Source of the DNA: an uncultured Alistipes sp.
Lineage (GTDB): Bacteria; Bacteroidota; Bacteroidia; Bacteroidales; UBA932
NCBI GenBank assembly: GCA_902388455.1
Contig: CABMPD010000003.1
Location: 62,001-126,000, forward strand
Reading direction: 5' to 3'
DNA: 64,000 bases
Shown here: positions 24,899 to 34,347 of the stretch, in pieces
Numbering within the stretch: the first letter of the stretch is position 1
Layout: each line of letters opens with the position of its first letter
Notes under the pieces: generated by a model
Told to the model about the DNA's origin: nothing
The model's database searches: none
The model's input: only the letters and a program-made list of their open reading frames with translations
Position numbers and translations under genes: made by a program

Positions 24899-26791
24899 TT
24901 AAAGAGATTTGATTCCGAGCTTCTCCTGATAGCCGCGAAGGGTCTCGAGGACGTTGCTCTTGACACTGATAAAGTTCTGGATTCCTTTGGACTGGAGATC
25001 CTCCTTGCAGGCAGGCTCGCCTGCTACGACTACGATGGCCTTGTCACCGATAAGGCGTGCGATCTCAGGCACTGCCTCAGCGTACTCGTCGTCGGACGAG
25101 CAGGCTACCACGATCTCGGCTCCGGAAGCGAGGGCAGCCTTTACGCCCTCCTCGATGGAAGCGAAACGGTTGTTGTCGATGATGCGGATACCGGCCACTG
25201 CGAAGAAGTTCGAGGAGAACTGGGCGCGGGCGCGGCACATGGCCAGGTTGCCGAATGTAAGCATGAATGCCTTGGGCTCCTTGCCGCTGCGGTCTGTAGC
25301 AAGACGGAGGGCCTCGAAGGCCTCAGCTGCGCGGTAGGGCTTCAGAGGCTCCACTGCATCCTCCTTCTGGCAGCCGTGGGCGGGAACGACCTGACCCATG
25401 CGGGTGAGGATGTCGCGGGATACGATCTCGGGAGTAATCTCGTCACCGGCCTTCTCGAGGAAGTTGGGATACTGGTTGCTGCCGAGGATGGTGTCGCGGC
25501 GGGTAGCGTAGTTCTTGTCCCTCTTGTCGGACACGGCCTTGATCTCGGACTGGATGAATCCGGCCTTGAACTGGGCCACATAGCCGCCGGCGGCCTCTAC
25601 CTTGCGGAAGAGATCCCATGCGGCCTCGGCGATCTTCTCGGTAAGCATCTCCACATAGTAGGAACCGGCTGCAGGGTCAACGACCTTGTCGAAGCGGGCC
25701 TCCTCCTTGAGGATGTTCTGCACGTTGCGTGCGATACGGCGGGAGAAGTCATTGGGCACTCTGAATGCGAAATCGTAAGGCAGCACTTCGAGGTAGTCCA
25801 CGCCTGCGATGGCGGCGCTCATAGCCTCGGTGGTACCGCGGAGCATATTTACATAGGAATCGTAGACCGTAAGGTTGTACTCGGAGGTGGTGGCGAATAC
25901 CAGCATCATCTCAGGGCAGCCCTTGGCGCAGCCGTAGTCCTCTACAACATTGGCCCAGAGCATGCGGGCGGCACGGAACTTGGCGATCTCCATGAAGTAG
26001 GAGCTGCCTACGGCAAACTCGAAGAAAGTCTTGCGGGCGATGGTCTCCACATCAATGCCCATCTCGGAGAGACGGGAGATGTACTCGCTGCCCTGGCTGA
26101 GGGCAAATGCGAGCTCCTGGGTAGAGGAGGCTCCGCAGCTGTTGTAGATCACGGCGTCCACTGCGATGACACGTACATTCTTATAGGAAGCAGCAGCCTT
26201 TACGCACTCGGCAAGGGCGGCGAAAGCCTTGTCCTCGCAGAAAGAGCCCTTCTTGTTGAGAGGTCTCAGAGGCGAGAAGTCAAATGTAGCGCGGACAGCA
26301 TCCTTGTCGATGCCGAGCGAGTCAACATACTTGAGGAAATTGTGCAGGCCGTCCACATTCTTGGGGCAGCAGCCGCGGAAGTTCACAGGCACCTTGTCGA
26401 GTGAAATACCCTTCAGGAGAGCGGTATAGTCGGCCACTTCCATCACCTTGCCCTCGGGAAGGTGGAATGTGAAGGACTCCACACCCTTTGTCAGAAGTGT
26501 GAGGGCCTGGCTGTTGGCTGCAGCGATATCCCCGCAGCATACGCTCTCGTTGATGAACCACTTGTTGTTCTGACGGGTTCCTCTTACGAAGGGGAACTCA
26601 CCGGGATTCTTCCCTATGTACTTCAGACCCTGAAGGTCCTCAGCGCGGTAATAGGGGCGCACCGTGAATCCGTCGAGGGTCCTCCACACGAGTTTCTTCT
26701 CGTAGTCGGCCCCCTTGAGGTCCTTGGTAATCACCTCTTCCCATGCTGACGTAGGGACAGGAGGAAATTCGGTAAATAATTTTTCTGCCAT
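24899..26791 (-). CDS. mutA: Methylmalonyl-CoA mutase, small subunit
   Basis: A 630-residue paralogue of MutB that lacks a functional catalytic/B12 site: no DxHxxG is found in its C-terminal domain, where [12 protein letters not shown] and [19 protein letters not shown] stand instead. The start [21 protein letters not shown] is typical. It forms the heterodimer with the downstream mutB product. The gene is first in the mutAB operon, 54 bases after the hutU stop, so readthrough from hutU is possible. Confidence 0.95.
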   Translation of the reverse strand: MAEKLFTEFPPVPTSAWEEVITKDLKGADYEKKLVWRTLDGFTVRPYYRAEDLQGLKYIGKNPGEFPFVRGTRQNNKWFINESVCCGDIAAANSQALTLLTKGVESFTFHLPEGKVMEVADYTALLKGISLDKVPVNFRGCCPKNVDGLHNFLKYVDSLGIDKDAVRATFDFSPLRPLNKKGSFCEDKAFAALAECVKAAASYKNVRVIAVDAVIYNSCGASSTQELAFALSQGSEYISRLSEMGIDVETIARKTFFEFAVGSSYFMEIAKFRAARMLWANVVEDYGCAKGCPEMMLVFATTSEYNLTVYDSYVNMLRGTTEAMSAAIAGVDYLEVLPYDFAFRVPNDFSRRIARNVQNILKEEARFDKVVDPAAGSYYVEMLTEKIAEAAWDLFRKVEAAGGYVAQFKAGFIQSEIKAVSDKRDKNYATRRDTILGSNQYPNFLEKAGDEITPEIVSRDILTRMGQVVPAHGCQKEDAVEPLKPYRAAEAFEALRLATDRSGKEPKAFMLTFGNLAMCRARAQFSSNFFAVAGIRIIDNNRFASIEEGVKAALASGAEIVVACSSDDEYAEAVPEIARLIGDKAIVVVAGEPACKEDLQSKGIQNFISVKSNVLETLRGYQEKLGIKSL

Positions 26792-26845
26792 ATTTCAAAA
26801 ATTTGAAAGTTATTTTAATAGTTGCAAATATGTTCGGTTAAAGTC

Positions 26846-28834
26846 CTACAGGAGCTTGTCGTCCACCAGGTAGGGAATCGTCACCTTAAGCTCCGGAGTG
26901 CGCTCCATCTCCCTTCTGATGGCAAACATTGCACCCTTGTTGCGGGCCCAGCTGCGGCGTGCGATACCGTTGTTGACGTCCCAGTGCAGCATGCAGCGGA
27001 TCTTGCGGTCGGAATCCTCGCTTCCGTCTATCACCATACCGAAACCGCCGTTGATGACCTCGCCCCAGCCTACTCCGCCGCCGTTGTGCAGGGATACCCA
27101 GGTGGCGCCGCGGAAGGAGTCGCCGATGACGTTCTGCACGGCCATGTCAGCCGTGAACTGGGAGCCGTCGTAGATGTTGGAGGTCTCGCGGTAAGGCGAG
27201 TCGGTGCCGGACACGTCGTGATGGTCGCGGCCCAGGACGATGGGCGCGGAGATGCGGCCCTCGCGGATGGCGCGGTTCATCTCCAGGGCTATCTTGGTGC
27301 GGCCCTCTGCGTCAGCGTAGAGGATACGGGCCTGCGAGCCTACCACCAGCTTGTTGCGGCCGGCCTCGCGGATCCAGTGTATGTTGTCGGCGAGCTGGTT
27401 CTTTATCTCGTCGGGGGCTGTCCTGTAGATATCCTCGAGCACCTCTGCCGCTATACGGTCGGTCTCGGCCAGATCCTCGGGCTTAGAGGACGTGCATACC
27501 CAGCGGTAGGGGCCGAAGCCGTAGTCGAAGAACAGAGGACCCATGATGTCCTGCACATAGGAGGGATAGCGGAATGCTCCGTTCACACCCATGATGTCGG
27601 CCTTGGCGCGGGAAGCCTCCAGCAGGAAGGCATTGCCGTAGTCGAAGAAATACATGCCGCGTTCGGTGAGCTTGTTGATAGCGGCCACCTGACGGCGGAG
27701 GGACTTCTGCACCTCCCTCTTGAACTTGTCAGGGTCGGAGGCCATCATCTCGTTGGACTCCTCGAAGGTGAAGCCTGCGGGATAGTATCCGCCGGCCCAT
27801 GGGTTGTGCAGGGACGTCTGGTCGGAACCGAGATCCACATCCACTCCCCTCTTGGCCAGTCTCTCCCAGAGGTCCACGATATTGCCCTGATATGCCAGAG
27901 CCACTGCCTCCTTCTTCTCGCGTGCCTCCAGAGCCCTGTCGATCAGCGGGTCGAGCTCCGTATACACCTCGTCCACCCAACCCTGGGAATAGCGGGTACG
28001 GATGGCCTTGGGATTGATCTCCGCGATGATACCGACCACGCCGGCTATCACCGAAGCCTTGCCCTGAGCTCCGGACATTCCTCCGAGGCCGGAACTTACG
28101 AAGAGCTTGCCGCGGTTCTCCGTCCCGGGACGGGTGTGCATCCTGGCGGCGTTCATCACGGTGATGGTGGTGCCGTGCACGATTCCCTGAGGGCCTATAT
28201 ACATGAAAGAGCCCGCAGTCATCTGCCCGTACTGGGAGACGCCGAGGGCATTGAACTTCTCCCAATGGTCCTTGGAAGAGTAGTTGGGAATAACCATTCC
28301 ATTTGTGATGACCAGGCGGGGTGCGTCCTTATGCGAAGGGAAGAGTCCCAGCGGATGTCCCGAATACAGCACCAGGGTCTGCTCGTCCGTCATCTGCGAG
28401 AGATACTGCATGGTCAGACGGTACTGGGCCCAGTTCTGGAATGCGGCCCCGTTGCCTCCGTAGACGATCAGCTCGTGGGGATGCTGGGCTACGGCCATGT
28501 CCAGGTTGTTGGAGATCATGAGCATGATGGCTGCGGCCTGGCGGCTCTTGTAGGGGAAATCATCTATGCTCCGGGCGTATATCTTGTAATCCGGACGGAG
28601 CCGGTACATGTAGATACGTCCGTAGGTCTCAAGTTCTTCCTTGAACTCCGGAATCAGTTCCGCATGATGTTTCGGGGGAAAATAACGCAGGGCGTTTCTC
28701 AGCGCGAGCTTCTTCTCGTCGGCTGTCAGAATCTGTTTCCGGTGGGGTGCATGGTTGACCGTGGGGTCGAACGGCTTGGGCGCCGGCAGCACGTCCGGAA
28801 TACCTTCGATAATCGATTTCTGAAAATCAGTCAT
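26846..28834 (-). CDS. hutU: Urocanate hydratase
   Basis: About 662 residues from the ATG at 28834 (MTDFQKSIIEG). The longer frame to 28966 adds 44 residues rich in Phe, Tyr and Lys from the promoter region and is unlikely. It converts urocanate to imidazolone propionate in histidine degradation. Conserved parts include HELIVYGGNGAAFQNW, YSGHPLGLFPS, the NAD-binding GGMSGAQGKASVIAG and the late HDVSGTDSPYRETSNIYDG. No other hut genes lie in the window, so the pathway is scattered or located beyond it. Confidence 0.95.
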   Translation of the reverse strand: MTDFQKSIIEGIPDVLPAPKPFDPTVNHAPHRKQILTADEKKLALRNALRYFPPKHHAELIPEFKEELETYGRIYMYRLRPDYKIYARSIDDFPYKSRQAAAIMLMISNNLDMAVAQHPHELIVYGGNGAAFQNWAQYRLTMQYLSQMTDEQTLVLYSGHPLGLFPSHKDAPRLVITNGMVIPNYSSKDHWEKFNALGVSQYGQMTAGSFMYIGPQGIVHGTTITVMNAARMHTRPGTENRGKLFVSSGLGGMSGAQGKASVIAGVVGIIAEINPKAIRTRYSQGWVDEVYTELDPLIDRALEAREKKEAVALAYQGNIVDLWERLAKRGVDVDLGSDQTSLHNPWAGGYYPAGFTFEESNEMMASDPDKFKREVQKSLRRQVAAINKLTERGMYFFDYGNAFLLEASRAKADIMGVNGAFRYPSYVQDIMGPLFFDYGFGPYRWVCTSSKPEDLAETDRIAAEVLEDIYRTAPDEIKNQLADNIHWIREAGRNKLVVGSQARILYADAEGRTKIALEMNRAIREGRISAPIVLGRDHHDVSGTDSPYRETSNIYDGSQFTADMAVQNVIGDSFRGATWVSLHNGGGVGWGEVINGGFGMVIDGSEDSDRKIRCMLHWDVNNGIARRSWARNKGAMFAIRREMERTPELKVTIPYLVDDKLL

Positions 28835-29027
28835 ATAGTCAAATATTTTGTCTAATTTGCCGTTTACAAATATCTTACAAAAATAATAAAAGTCCTGCAA
28901 AATAATCTTCCCGTAAGGAAAAAGATTTATCTTAGCGACGCAAAATCTAAAACAAGTCCGTACCAATCGGCGCGGACAGCCTATCTAAAACACATAGTAC
29001 TAACCATTTAAACCAAACAAATTTTTT

Positions 29028-30821
29028 ATGAGCTATTTTTCTTTTAAAAATGTGCTACTTGCCTCTGCTGCCGCCGTCATCGGCATCACTTCCTGCAAGC
29101 CCGTAGAGGAACTCTCCCAGGATGCCAAGATCACTTCCTTTACTTTCGACACTTCCATCGAGGCTAACAGCATCGTGACATCCCAGCCCGTCATCGAGGG
29201 CAATACCATCACATTCACGGTCAGCTACGATGCCACAGACACACTGCTTTCATCCCTTGTTCCCGCCATCACCGTATCAGAAGGTGCGACAGTCCTCCCC
29301 TCTTCCGGTTCCGAAGTGGACTTTTCCAACGGCCCCGTGACATTTACAGTGACTGCCCAGGACGGTGCCACCACCGCCAACTACACCGCCACCGCCACTT
29401 TTGACGATCCTTCATTCCCGATTGACGAGCAGCTGGCCGGCGAGTACAAAGGTCTGATCGACATCACATTGAATGAATCACCTGTCGGTACGGACATCCC
29501 CAAGAACATTACGGTAGCCAAGGTAAACGACACGACAGTCAGCCTCTTGCTTGAGGACTTCTCCTTCGAAGGCATAGTGCTGGGCACCATACAGATTGAC
29601 AGCTGCTTCCTTAGCATCAGCGACACCCCCGAGGAAGAATACCGGTTCTCCGGCGGGCAGACCCTGTCCCTTGTCCTTGGCGAGCTTCCGACGACAGTCA
29701 ACGGCACATTCTCCTCGGACGGCTCGATATTCATCAACATAGCCATCGACTTCAACGGTATCCCAGTTGATGTCACATTCAACGGCACCAAGCTCACCGG
29801 CAACGAGAGCAGCGAAGCCATCATCACCTCCTTCACCTTTGATGCCTCCTACCCCGCCAATGCAGCTGTTTTCGGAACGACAATCGACCAGGACAACCGC
29901 ACTGTTTCCGTAAGCATGAATCCCGACACCGCCGGAGCATGGGATCTCACCGCTCTGGTTCCCACTATCGAAGTCTCGCAAGGAGCCATAGTCACCCCTG
30001 CATCAGGAAGTGCCATAGACCTTTCCAACGGCAAGTCGGTGACATTCACTGTCGTGGCTGAGAACGGCACCGAAAACACCTATACCGTCTCCGCCTCCGG
30101 AAGCATTTATTTCTACGATTTCGAGACATGGGAGGCCGGAACTATGTACGACGACATACTCAACCCCGCAGGCTGGGCCACTTGCAACGATGCCGTGGCT
30201 CTGATTAAGAACATGGGGGCATTAGGCGGGATAACATATACTGGTGAGTACCCCGTCCGTCCTACCGATGAAGGCGTGGAGGGCAAAGGTGCTATCATCG
30301 AATCCGTCTACACCACCGGCGGCTCCATCTTAGGACAGAAAATTCCTGCTGTTACATCAGGTACCATCTTCCTGGGTAACTTCAATGCATTTGCGGCCCT
30401 GACCAATCCCATGGCCACCACCGAATTCGGCATCCTCTTCGAGGACAAGCCACTGACCGTCACCGGATGGCTGAAATACACCCCTGGAGAGGATTTCTAC
30501 GATGAGAACGGCGATATCATAGACCAGCAGGATCTCGGCACTGTCAACGCAGTACTCTACGAGGTCTCCAGCGAGGACGAGACACTCAACGGTGAGAACA
30601 TCTACACATCGGAGGCCATCTGCGCCACCGGCAGCTTCGAGACCGCCGGAGCGGCCGACTTCACCGAGTTCTCCTTCGACCTGAATTACGTCAAGGACTA
30701 CGACCCAGCCAAGACCTACAAGCTGGCCGTAATCTTCGCAGCCAGCAAAGAAGGCAACCAGTACCGTGCAGCCTCAGGCAGCATCATGGTCGTGGACAAC
30801 GTATCCATCATCTGTGAGTAA
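29028..30821 (+). CDS. Surface lipoprotein: two DUF5018-like domains, calycin-like domain and PCMD domain
   Basis: A 597-residue lipoprotein (lipobox ITSC, Cys23). There are two similar modules of about 90 residues, ITSFTFDTSIEANSIV at about 36 and IITSFTFDASYPANAAV at about 264. Each ends with an immunoglobulin-like TFTVTAQDG or TFTVVAENG, as in DUF5018. Between them lies a calycin-like segment (LAGEYKGLIDITLNESPVG), resembling the whole next gene. The C-terminal ~230 residues (FYDFETWEAG to VVDNVSIICE) match the putative carbohydrate metabolism domain (PCMD). It is probably a glycan-binding surface protein; the domain names are family knowledge, the role is inference. Confidence 0.8.
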   Translation: MSYFSFKNVLLASAAAVIGITSCKPVEELSQDAKITSFTFDTSIEANSIVTSQPVIEGNTITFTVSYDATDTLLSSLVPAITVSEGATVLPSSGSEVDFSNGPVTFTVTAQDGATTANYTATATFDDPSFPIDEQLAGEYKGLIDITLNESPVGTDIPKNITVAKVNDTTVSLLLEDFSFEGIVLGTIQIDSCFLSISDTPEEEYRFSGGQTLSLVLGELPTTVNGTFSSDGSIFINIAIDFNGIPVDVTFNGTKLTGNESSEAIITSFTFDASYPANAAVFGTTIDQDNRTVSVSMNPDTAGAWDLTALVPTIEVSQGAIVTPASGSAIDLSNGKSVTFTVVAENGTENTYTVSASGSIYFYDFETWEAGTMYDDILNPAGWATCNDAVALIKNMGALGGITYTGEYPVRPTDEGVEGKGAIIESVYTTGGSILGQKIPAVTSGTIFLGNFNAFAALTNPMATTEFGILFEDKPLTVTGWLKYTPGEDFYDENGDIIDQQDLGTVNAVLYEVSSEDETLNGENIYTSEAICATGSFETAGAADFTEFSFDLNYVKDYDPAKTYKLAVIFAASKEGNQYRAASGSIMVVDNVSIICE

Positions 30822-30849
30822 AAATTTTATCGGGAATAGGTTTTTTCAC

Positions 30850-30857
30850 TAACTTTG
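30850..30857 (+). promoter_or_regulatory. -7 box for the small calycin-like lipoprotein gene
   Basis: TAACTTTG matches TAnnTTTG exactly, 99 bases before the next gene's ATG. A start near 30864 would place the following 17-bp hairpin at the very 5' end of the mRNA. The -33 region has no clear TTTG. Confidence 0.5.
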
Positions 30858-30869
30858 ACCGCCAGTTAT

Positions 30870-30917
30870 TAACTGCCGGCAGACAGTCAATAAGGTCCTG
30901 CTGTCTGCCGGCAGTTA
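30870..30917 (+). promoter_or_regulatory. Long perfect hairpin between two lipoprotein genes
   Basis: TAACTGCCGGCAGACAG (30870-30886) and its exact complement (30901-30917) form a 17-bp perfect stem with a 14-base loop. No T run follows (ATTTATAA), so it is a poor terminator. It lies downstream of a -7 box and 39 bases before the next ATG, so it may be a stable 5' leader structure or act as a weak terminator for the upstream gene. Confidence 0.7.
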
Positions 30918-30956
30918 TTTATAAACCTATGGACCTTGCTGATTTATTACAACTGC

Positions 30957-31466
30957 ATGAAAAGAACCACTATTATCGCAATCATCGCCTCCGCGGTTGC
31001 GGCATTTCCCGTCCTCACATCCTGTGAGGAAAACAACAATTCCGAATCCATCTCCGTTGACGATGTTACAGGAACCTACAACGGTGAGCTTGAACTCGCT
31101 ATGGAAGGCATGTCTGGAGAGCCCTACGCAACCGACATTGTCGTGGACAAAGTGTCTGAAAACACGGTAAATCTCACCATCAATAACTTCCAATACATGT
31201 CATTCGATGTCGGAGATGTGACCCTCTCCGGCTGCACACTGACACCTGCAGACAACAGTTTCTCTCTGGAAGGAAGCGGCAACATCGGATTTTCCATTGA
31301 CTTTGGTTCCCTGGGAGAGATTGAGGTATCGGCTGATACCAGAATCACGTCAGGGACAATCAGCCCCACAGTCCTGTCACTGGAAATAGACATAGACACC
31401 GAACTCATTGGCTCTCCCATAAGTCTGACTGCAACATTCAACGGGACGAGACCCTCTGCAGAATAA
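30957..31466 (+). CDS. Small calycin-like lipoprotein
   Basis: A 169-residue lipoprotein from the ATG at 30957 (MKRTTIIAII); the lipobox LTSC gives Cys23. The mature part VTGTYNGELELAMEGMSGEPYATDIVVDKVSENTVNLTINNF parallels the calycin-like middle of the preceding 597-residue protein, including a shared GTYxGxL start and TATFNGTR-like end. It probably arose by duplication of that domain or vice versa. It likely folds as a small lipocalin-like barrel; the ligand is unknown. It ends only 5 bases from the convergent radical SAM gene, with no terminator between. Confidence 0.75.
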   Translation: MKRTTIIAIIASAVAAFPVLTSCEENNNSESISVDDVTGTYNGELELAMEGMSGEPYATDIVVDKVSENTVNLTINNFQYMSFDVGDVTLSGCTLTPADNSFSLEGSGNIGFSIDFGSLGEIEVSADTRITSGTISPTVLSLEIDIDTELIGSPISLTATFNGTRPSAE

Positions 31467-31471
31467 GAATC

Positions 31472-32740
31472 CTACTGAATATCGGACAAATTCAGTTCAG
31501 ACGGAGCCCTGCCCTCAGAAAGCAGGGCTTTCATTTTATCCATCACCGGTGCAATATGGCTGTAGAACAGACGGTAACCGGAGCACAGCGCATTTAGTGG
31601 CCTGCTGTCTCCGGATGATGATACAAACCGGTGCTTGGGACAGCCGCCGCAGCATGCGGGCATCCACTCACAACGCAGGCATACTGGAGGGAGAGAATTG
31701 CGCTTGGACACTCCGAAAGAGGCCAGCCGTCCGGATGTCGCCGCATCCCTCAGGGAAATATCCCGGATATTGCCCAGCCTCCACTGGGGATAGACAAAAT
31801 GGTCGCAGGGATAAATGTCACCGTTATGCTCTACAGTCAGATTTCCTCCGCAGCTCTCGCAAAAGGTACAGATACCGGGCTGCACCCCGCACCATGACGA
31901 CAGGGCTGCATCGAAAGTCAGGACAAAATACTGTCCGACATCCCCGCAGACCCAGCTGTCAAAAATGTCGCACAGGTAACGGCCGAATGCCTCAGGAGCC
32001 ACTGACCACGGTGCCGGAACGGATTTCTCCGCTGACGGAGGAGCGATACAGGACGCACCGGAAGAACTGTGTGGTATCGGCATAATATGCTCGTAAACAG
32101 GCATGAACTGCATATACCGTGAACCCACGCCCTTCAGGAAGCGGTAGACCTCGGCCCCGCGTCCCTCCCCGGCCTTGCTGATGGTCGTCAGGGTATTGAA
32201 CTCCACCCTGCCGCGATGCAGTGCCTCCAGGCCATGCATCACGGAGCTGAAGGTTCCTCCGCCGGAGACAGTATGCCGGAAGCGGTCGTGGATATCCTCC
32301 GGACCGTCAAGAGAAAGGCCGATAAGAAAATTATTGTCATGGAAAAATGAGGCCCACTCTGCATTGAGCAGTGTACCGTTGGTCTGGAGAGTGTTGTGTA
32401 CCGGACGGCCACGGGAATATTTTCTTTCAAATGCAAGGGCACTACGGAAAAAATCCATGCCCGCCAGCAGAGGCTCGCCTCCATGCCATTCGATTGTAAG
32501 TTCCGGAAGATCACAGGATTCGCAGAAATCACGGATACATCTTTCCAGCAGCGCAAGACTCATCAAGGGCTCCCGCCCTCCGTAAATACAAGATTTGTCC
32601 AGATAGTAACAATAAGAACAACGCAGGTTGCACCGTGAACCTACCGGCTTCAGCATCAAGCTGAAAGCTGTGTTGCCTCCGAAACGCGACGCCTCCGACA
32701 GGGTTATAGTGCCCTCTATTCCTCCGCGTTCTCCTCCCAT
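31472..32740 (-). CDS. Anaerobic sulfatase-maturating radical SAM enzyme
   Basis: A 422-residue radical SAM/SPASM enzyme. The SAM-cluster motif CNLRCSYC has Cys37, Cys41 and Cys44. IEWHGGEPLLAG, TNGTLL and SLDGPEDIHDRFR follow. RYMQFMPVYEHI, VAPEAFGRYLCDIFDSW and NGDIYPCDHFVYPQWRLGNI match anSME closely. The C-terminal cysteines (CTFCESC, CLRCEWMPACCGGCPKHR) bind auxiliary 4Fe-4S clusters. It oxidises the active-site Ser or Cys of sulfatases to formylglycine. It is the last gene of the lipoprotein operon and overlaps the stop of the upstream gene by 25 bases. Its probable client is the Ser-type sulfatase at 21255. Confidence 0.9.
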   Translation of the reverse strand: MGGERGGIEGTITLSEASRFGGNTAFSLMLKPVGSRCNLRCSYCYYLDKSCIYGGREPLMSLALLERCIRDFCESCDLPELTIEWHGGEPLLAGMDFFRSALAFERKYSRGRPVHNTLQTNGTLLNAEWASFFHDNNFLIGLSLDGPEDIHDRFRHTVSGGGTFSSVMHGLEALHRGRVEFNTLTTISKAGEGRGAEVYRFLKGVGSRYMQFMPVYEHIMPIPHSSSGASCIAPPSAEKSVPAPWSVAPEAFGRYLCDIFDSWVCGDVGQYFVLTFDAALSSWCGVQPGICTFCESCGGNLTVEHNGDIYPCDHFVYPQWRLGNIRDISLRDAATSGRLASFGVSKRNSLPPVCLRCEWMPACCGGCPKHRFVSSSGDSRPLNALCSGYRLFYSHIAPVMDKMKALLSEGRAPSELNLSDIQ

Positions 32741-34347
32741 ACCGTATCCCCGTCGTATTCAAAAGCGAACTCATCCACATACATCAGGCTTCCGATACCG
32801 CCTGTGAAAAAATCCGCATACTGGCTGGCCACAGCCACCACCGCACAATAAGTAGGCTTGCGGTGATCCCTGTACTTGATATCGATAGAGAACTGCCTGT
32901 ATATACCGCCCGTTCCGGTGCTGTCTACCAGTTCTCCATATCCGATGACATCAGGGTCATTGATATCCAAGTACCTGTGTTCAGTGGTGTTGACTCTGTA
33001 AGGAGTATCCCAAGCCGTGACATATACGAAGATACAGCAACGGTCCATCCGCCCTTTTATGGTATTGCGGTCAAAGGGAAGAGCAACATTCTCAGGAGGC
33101 TTGACATTGTCTATCGGCACAGGCTCATAACAGTACCATCCGGTAAGTCGCAGCGGCCTGGTCTCGAACGGACGGCCGAAAAACACCTCGGCTCCCAGAC
33201 CCTGTACACTGCCGAAACGGCCTGAAAACACATTGCCACCGGCCATCGCGATAATGGCATTGACTGTCTCCAGTCTGGCCGCCGATGTATTGCCGGCGTC
33301 GGATGTCGCCAGGAAAGATGTTTCCTGGGATGTCGGAACCAGACCCGCTATTTTTGCACCGGTATTGCCTGAATCCCACCAGGCATTCTCATTCTGATCA
33401 GCATTGGGATACACTATACCTCCGGTAGTATTCCAGGCATCAAAACCCATATTCGGCATCTGAAGCGCCTCTTCAGTAGTAAAACCGACTGTCGGCCCTT
33501 CTCCGGACGCAGAAGTTATCATATACTCGTAGTCAGTTCCGGGCTGAAGTTCCCTGAGCAGGGCCGATACCGACGTACCGTCTACAGTCACTCCGGACGA
33601 AGGGACATCCTGCCACTGATCCGCACCGGCCGTCCGGTAACGGAAACCTGCATTGCCGTCTCCGGCCGGAATCGTACCGTAAAGATATGCTGCCGTGGCC
33701 CAGGCATCAGCCTGTCCCGTCTCCAGAACCGCCTCTTTCTGATACGCCACCACAGTCCAAAGTTCCTCTACATCCCTATATCTGACAGTAAAACGTTGGG
33801 GGCCACTAAAATCATGTACCGTAGACGGGTCGGGTTCGATTGTAGAGTTTGAGGGTCCCAGCTTCATATCGGTAATATTCACTGTCTCCAGTGGCTGTTC
33901 GAAGGTAACATAGAATATGGCATAGTGCTCATCGACATTAAACACCGCCTCTCCTACCTGATTCTGCACACGGATATAGCGCTCCACTGTCTGAGTTGCC
34001 GAGACAGTCCACTCATAGGACTGATCCGGCCACGTAGTCAATGAGAATGTCTTGGGCGAAGAGAGGTCTATCACGCTGTCAATTTCCGGCGAGACCGAAG
34101 TATGGTCTGAAAGTTCGAAACGCAACAGGCGCAGCCGTGTAAGCACGGCCGTATCCTCAATATCCACAGTAACAGTCCTGGCAATACTGTCGATAACAGC
34201 CTCACCTATCTGGCCTCTTACCTCGAAAGCTGTAATACGGCCCAGAAGCCTGGGATACGGAATATCGTTCTTGATACAGCCGGAAACTGCAACTGCCAGC
34301 ATCAGCGGGAGAAGCCATCTTATGATAACCTTTCTGTTCATTTTCAT
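32716..34347 (-). CDS. PCMD-domain surface lipoprotein with DUF5018-like N-terminus
   Basis: A 543-residue lipoprotein (lipobox VSGC, Cys24). N-terminal immunoglobulin-like repeats run to about residue 210 (ITAFEVRGQIGEAVIDSIARTVTVDI). A fibronectin-III-like module follows (AAYLYGTIPAGDGNAGFRYR, LQPGTDYEYMITSA). A C-terminal PCMD domain begins MPNMGFDAWNTTGG and ends SLMYVDEFAFEY. Trp- and Asn-rich loops such as ENAWWDSGNTGA suggest carbohydrate contact. It overlaps the beta-barrel gene upstream by 4 bases and the radical SAM gene downstream by 25 bases, showing tight coupling. Confidence 0.8.
   Translation of the reverse strand: MKMNRKVIIRWLLPLMLAVAVSGCIKNDIPYPRLLGRITAFEVRGQIGEAVIDSIARTVTVDIEDTAVLTRLRLLRFELSDHTSVSPEIDSVIDLSSPKTFSLTTWPDQSYEWTVSATQTVERYIRVQNQVGEAVFNVDEHYAIFYVTFEQPLETVNITDMKLGPSNSTIEPDPSTVHDFSGPQRFTVRYRDVEELWTVVAYQKEAVLETGQADAWATAAYLYGTIPAGDGNAGFRYRTAGADQWQDVPSSGVTVDGTSVSALLRELQPGTDYEYMITSASGEGPTVGFTTEEALQMPNMGFDAWNTTGGIVYPNADQNENAWWDSGNTGAKIAGLVPTSQETSFLATSDAGNTSAARLETVNAIIAMAGGNVFSGRFGSVQGLGAEVFFGRPFETRPLRLTGWYCYEPVPIDNVKPPENVALPFDRNTIKGRMDRCCIFVYVTAWDTPYRVNTTEHRYLDINDPDVIGYGELVDSTGTGGIYRQFSIDIKYRDHRKPTYCAVVAVASQYADFFTGGIGSLMYVDEFAFEYDGDTVWEENAEE

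Noticed and set aside
26822..28855. 677-aa plus-strand open frame
   Set aside because: It is exactly antisense to hutU, which has complete family motifs; the plus frame is a GC-codon shadow.
31472..32740. Radical SAM enzyme acting on a ribosomally made peptide
   Set aside because: The sequence follows anSME motifs closely and a Ser-type sulfatase is encoded nearby; no precursor peptide was found.
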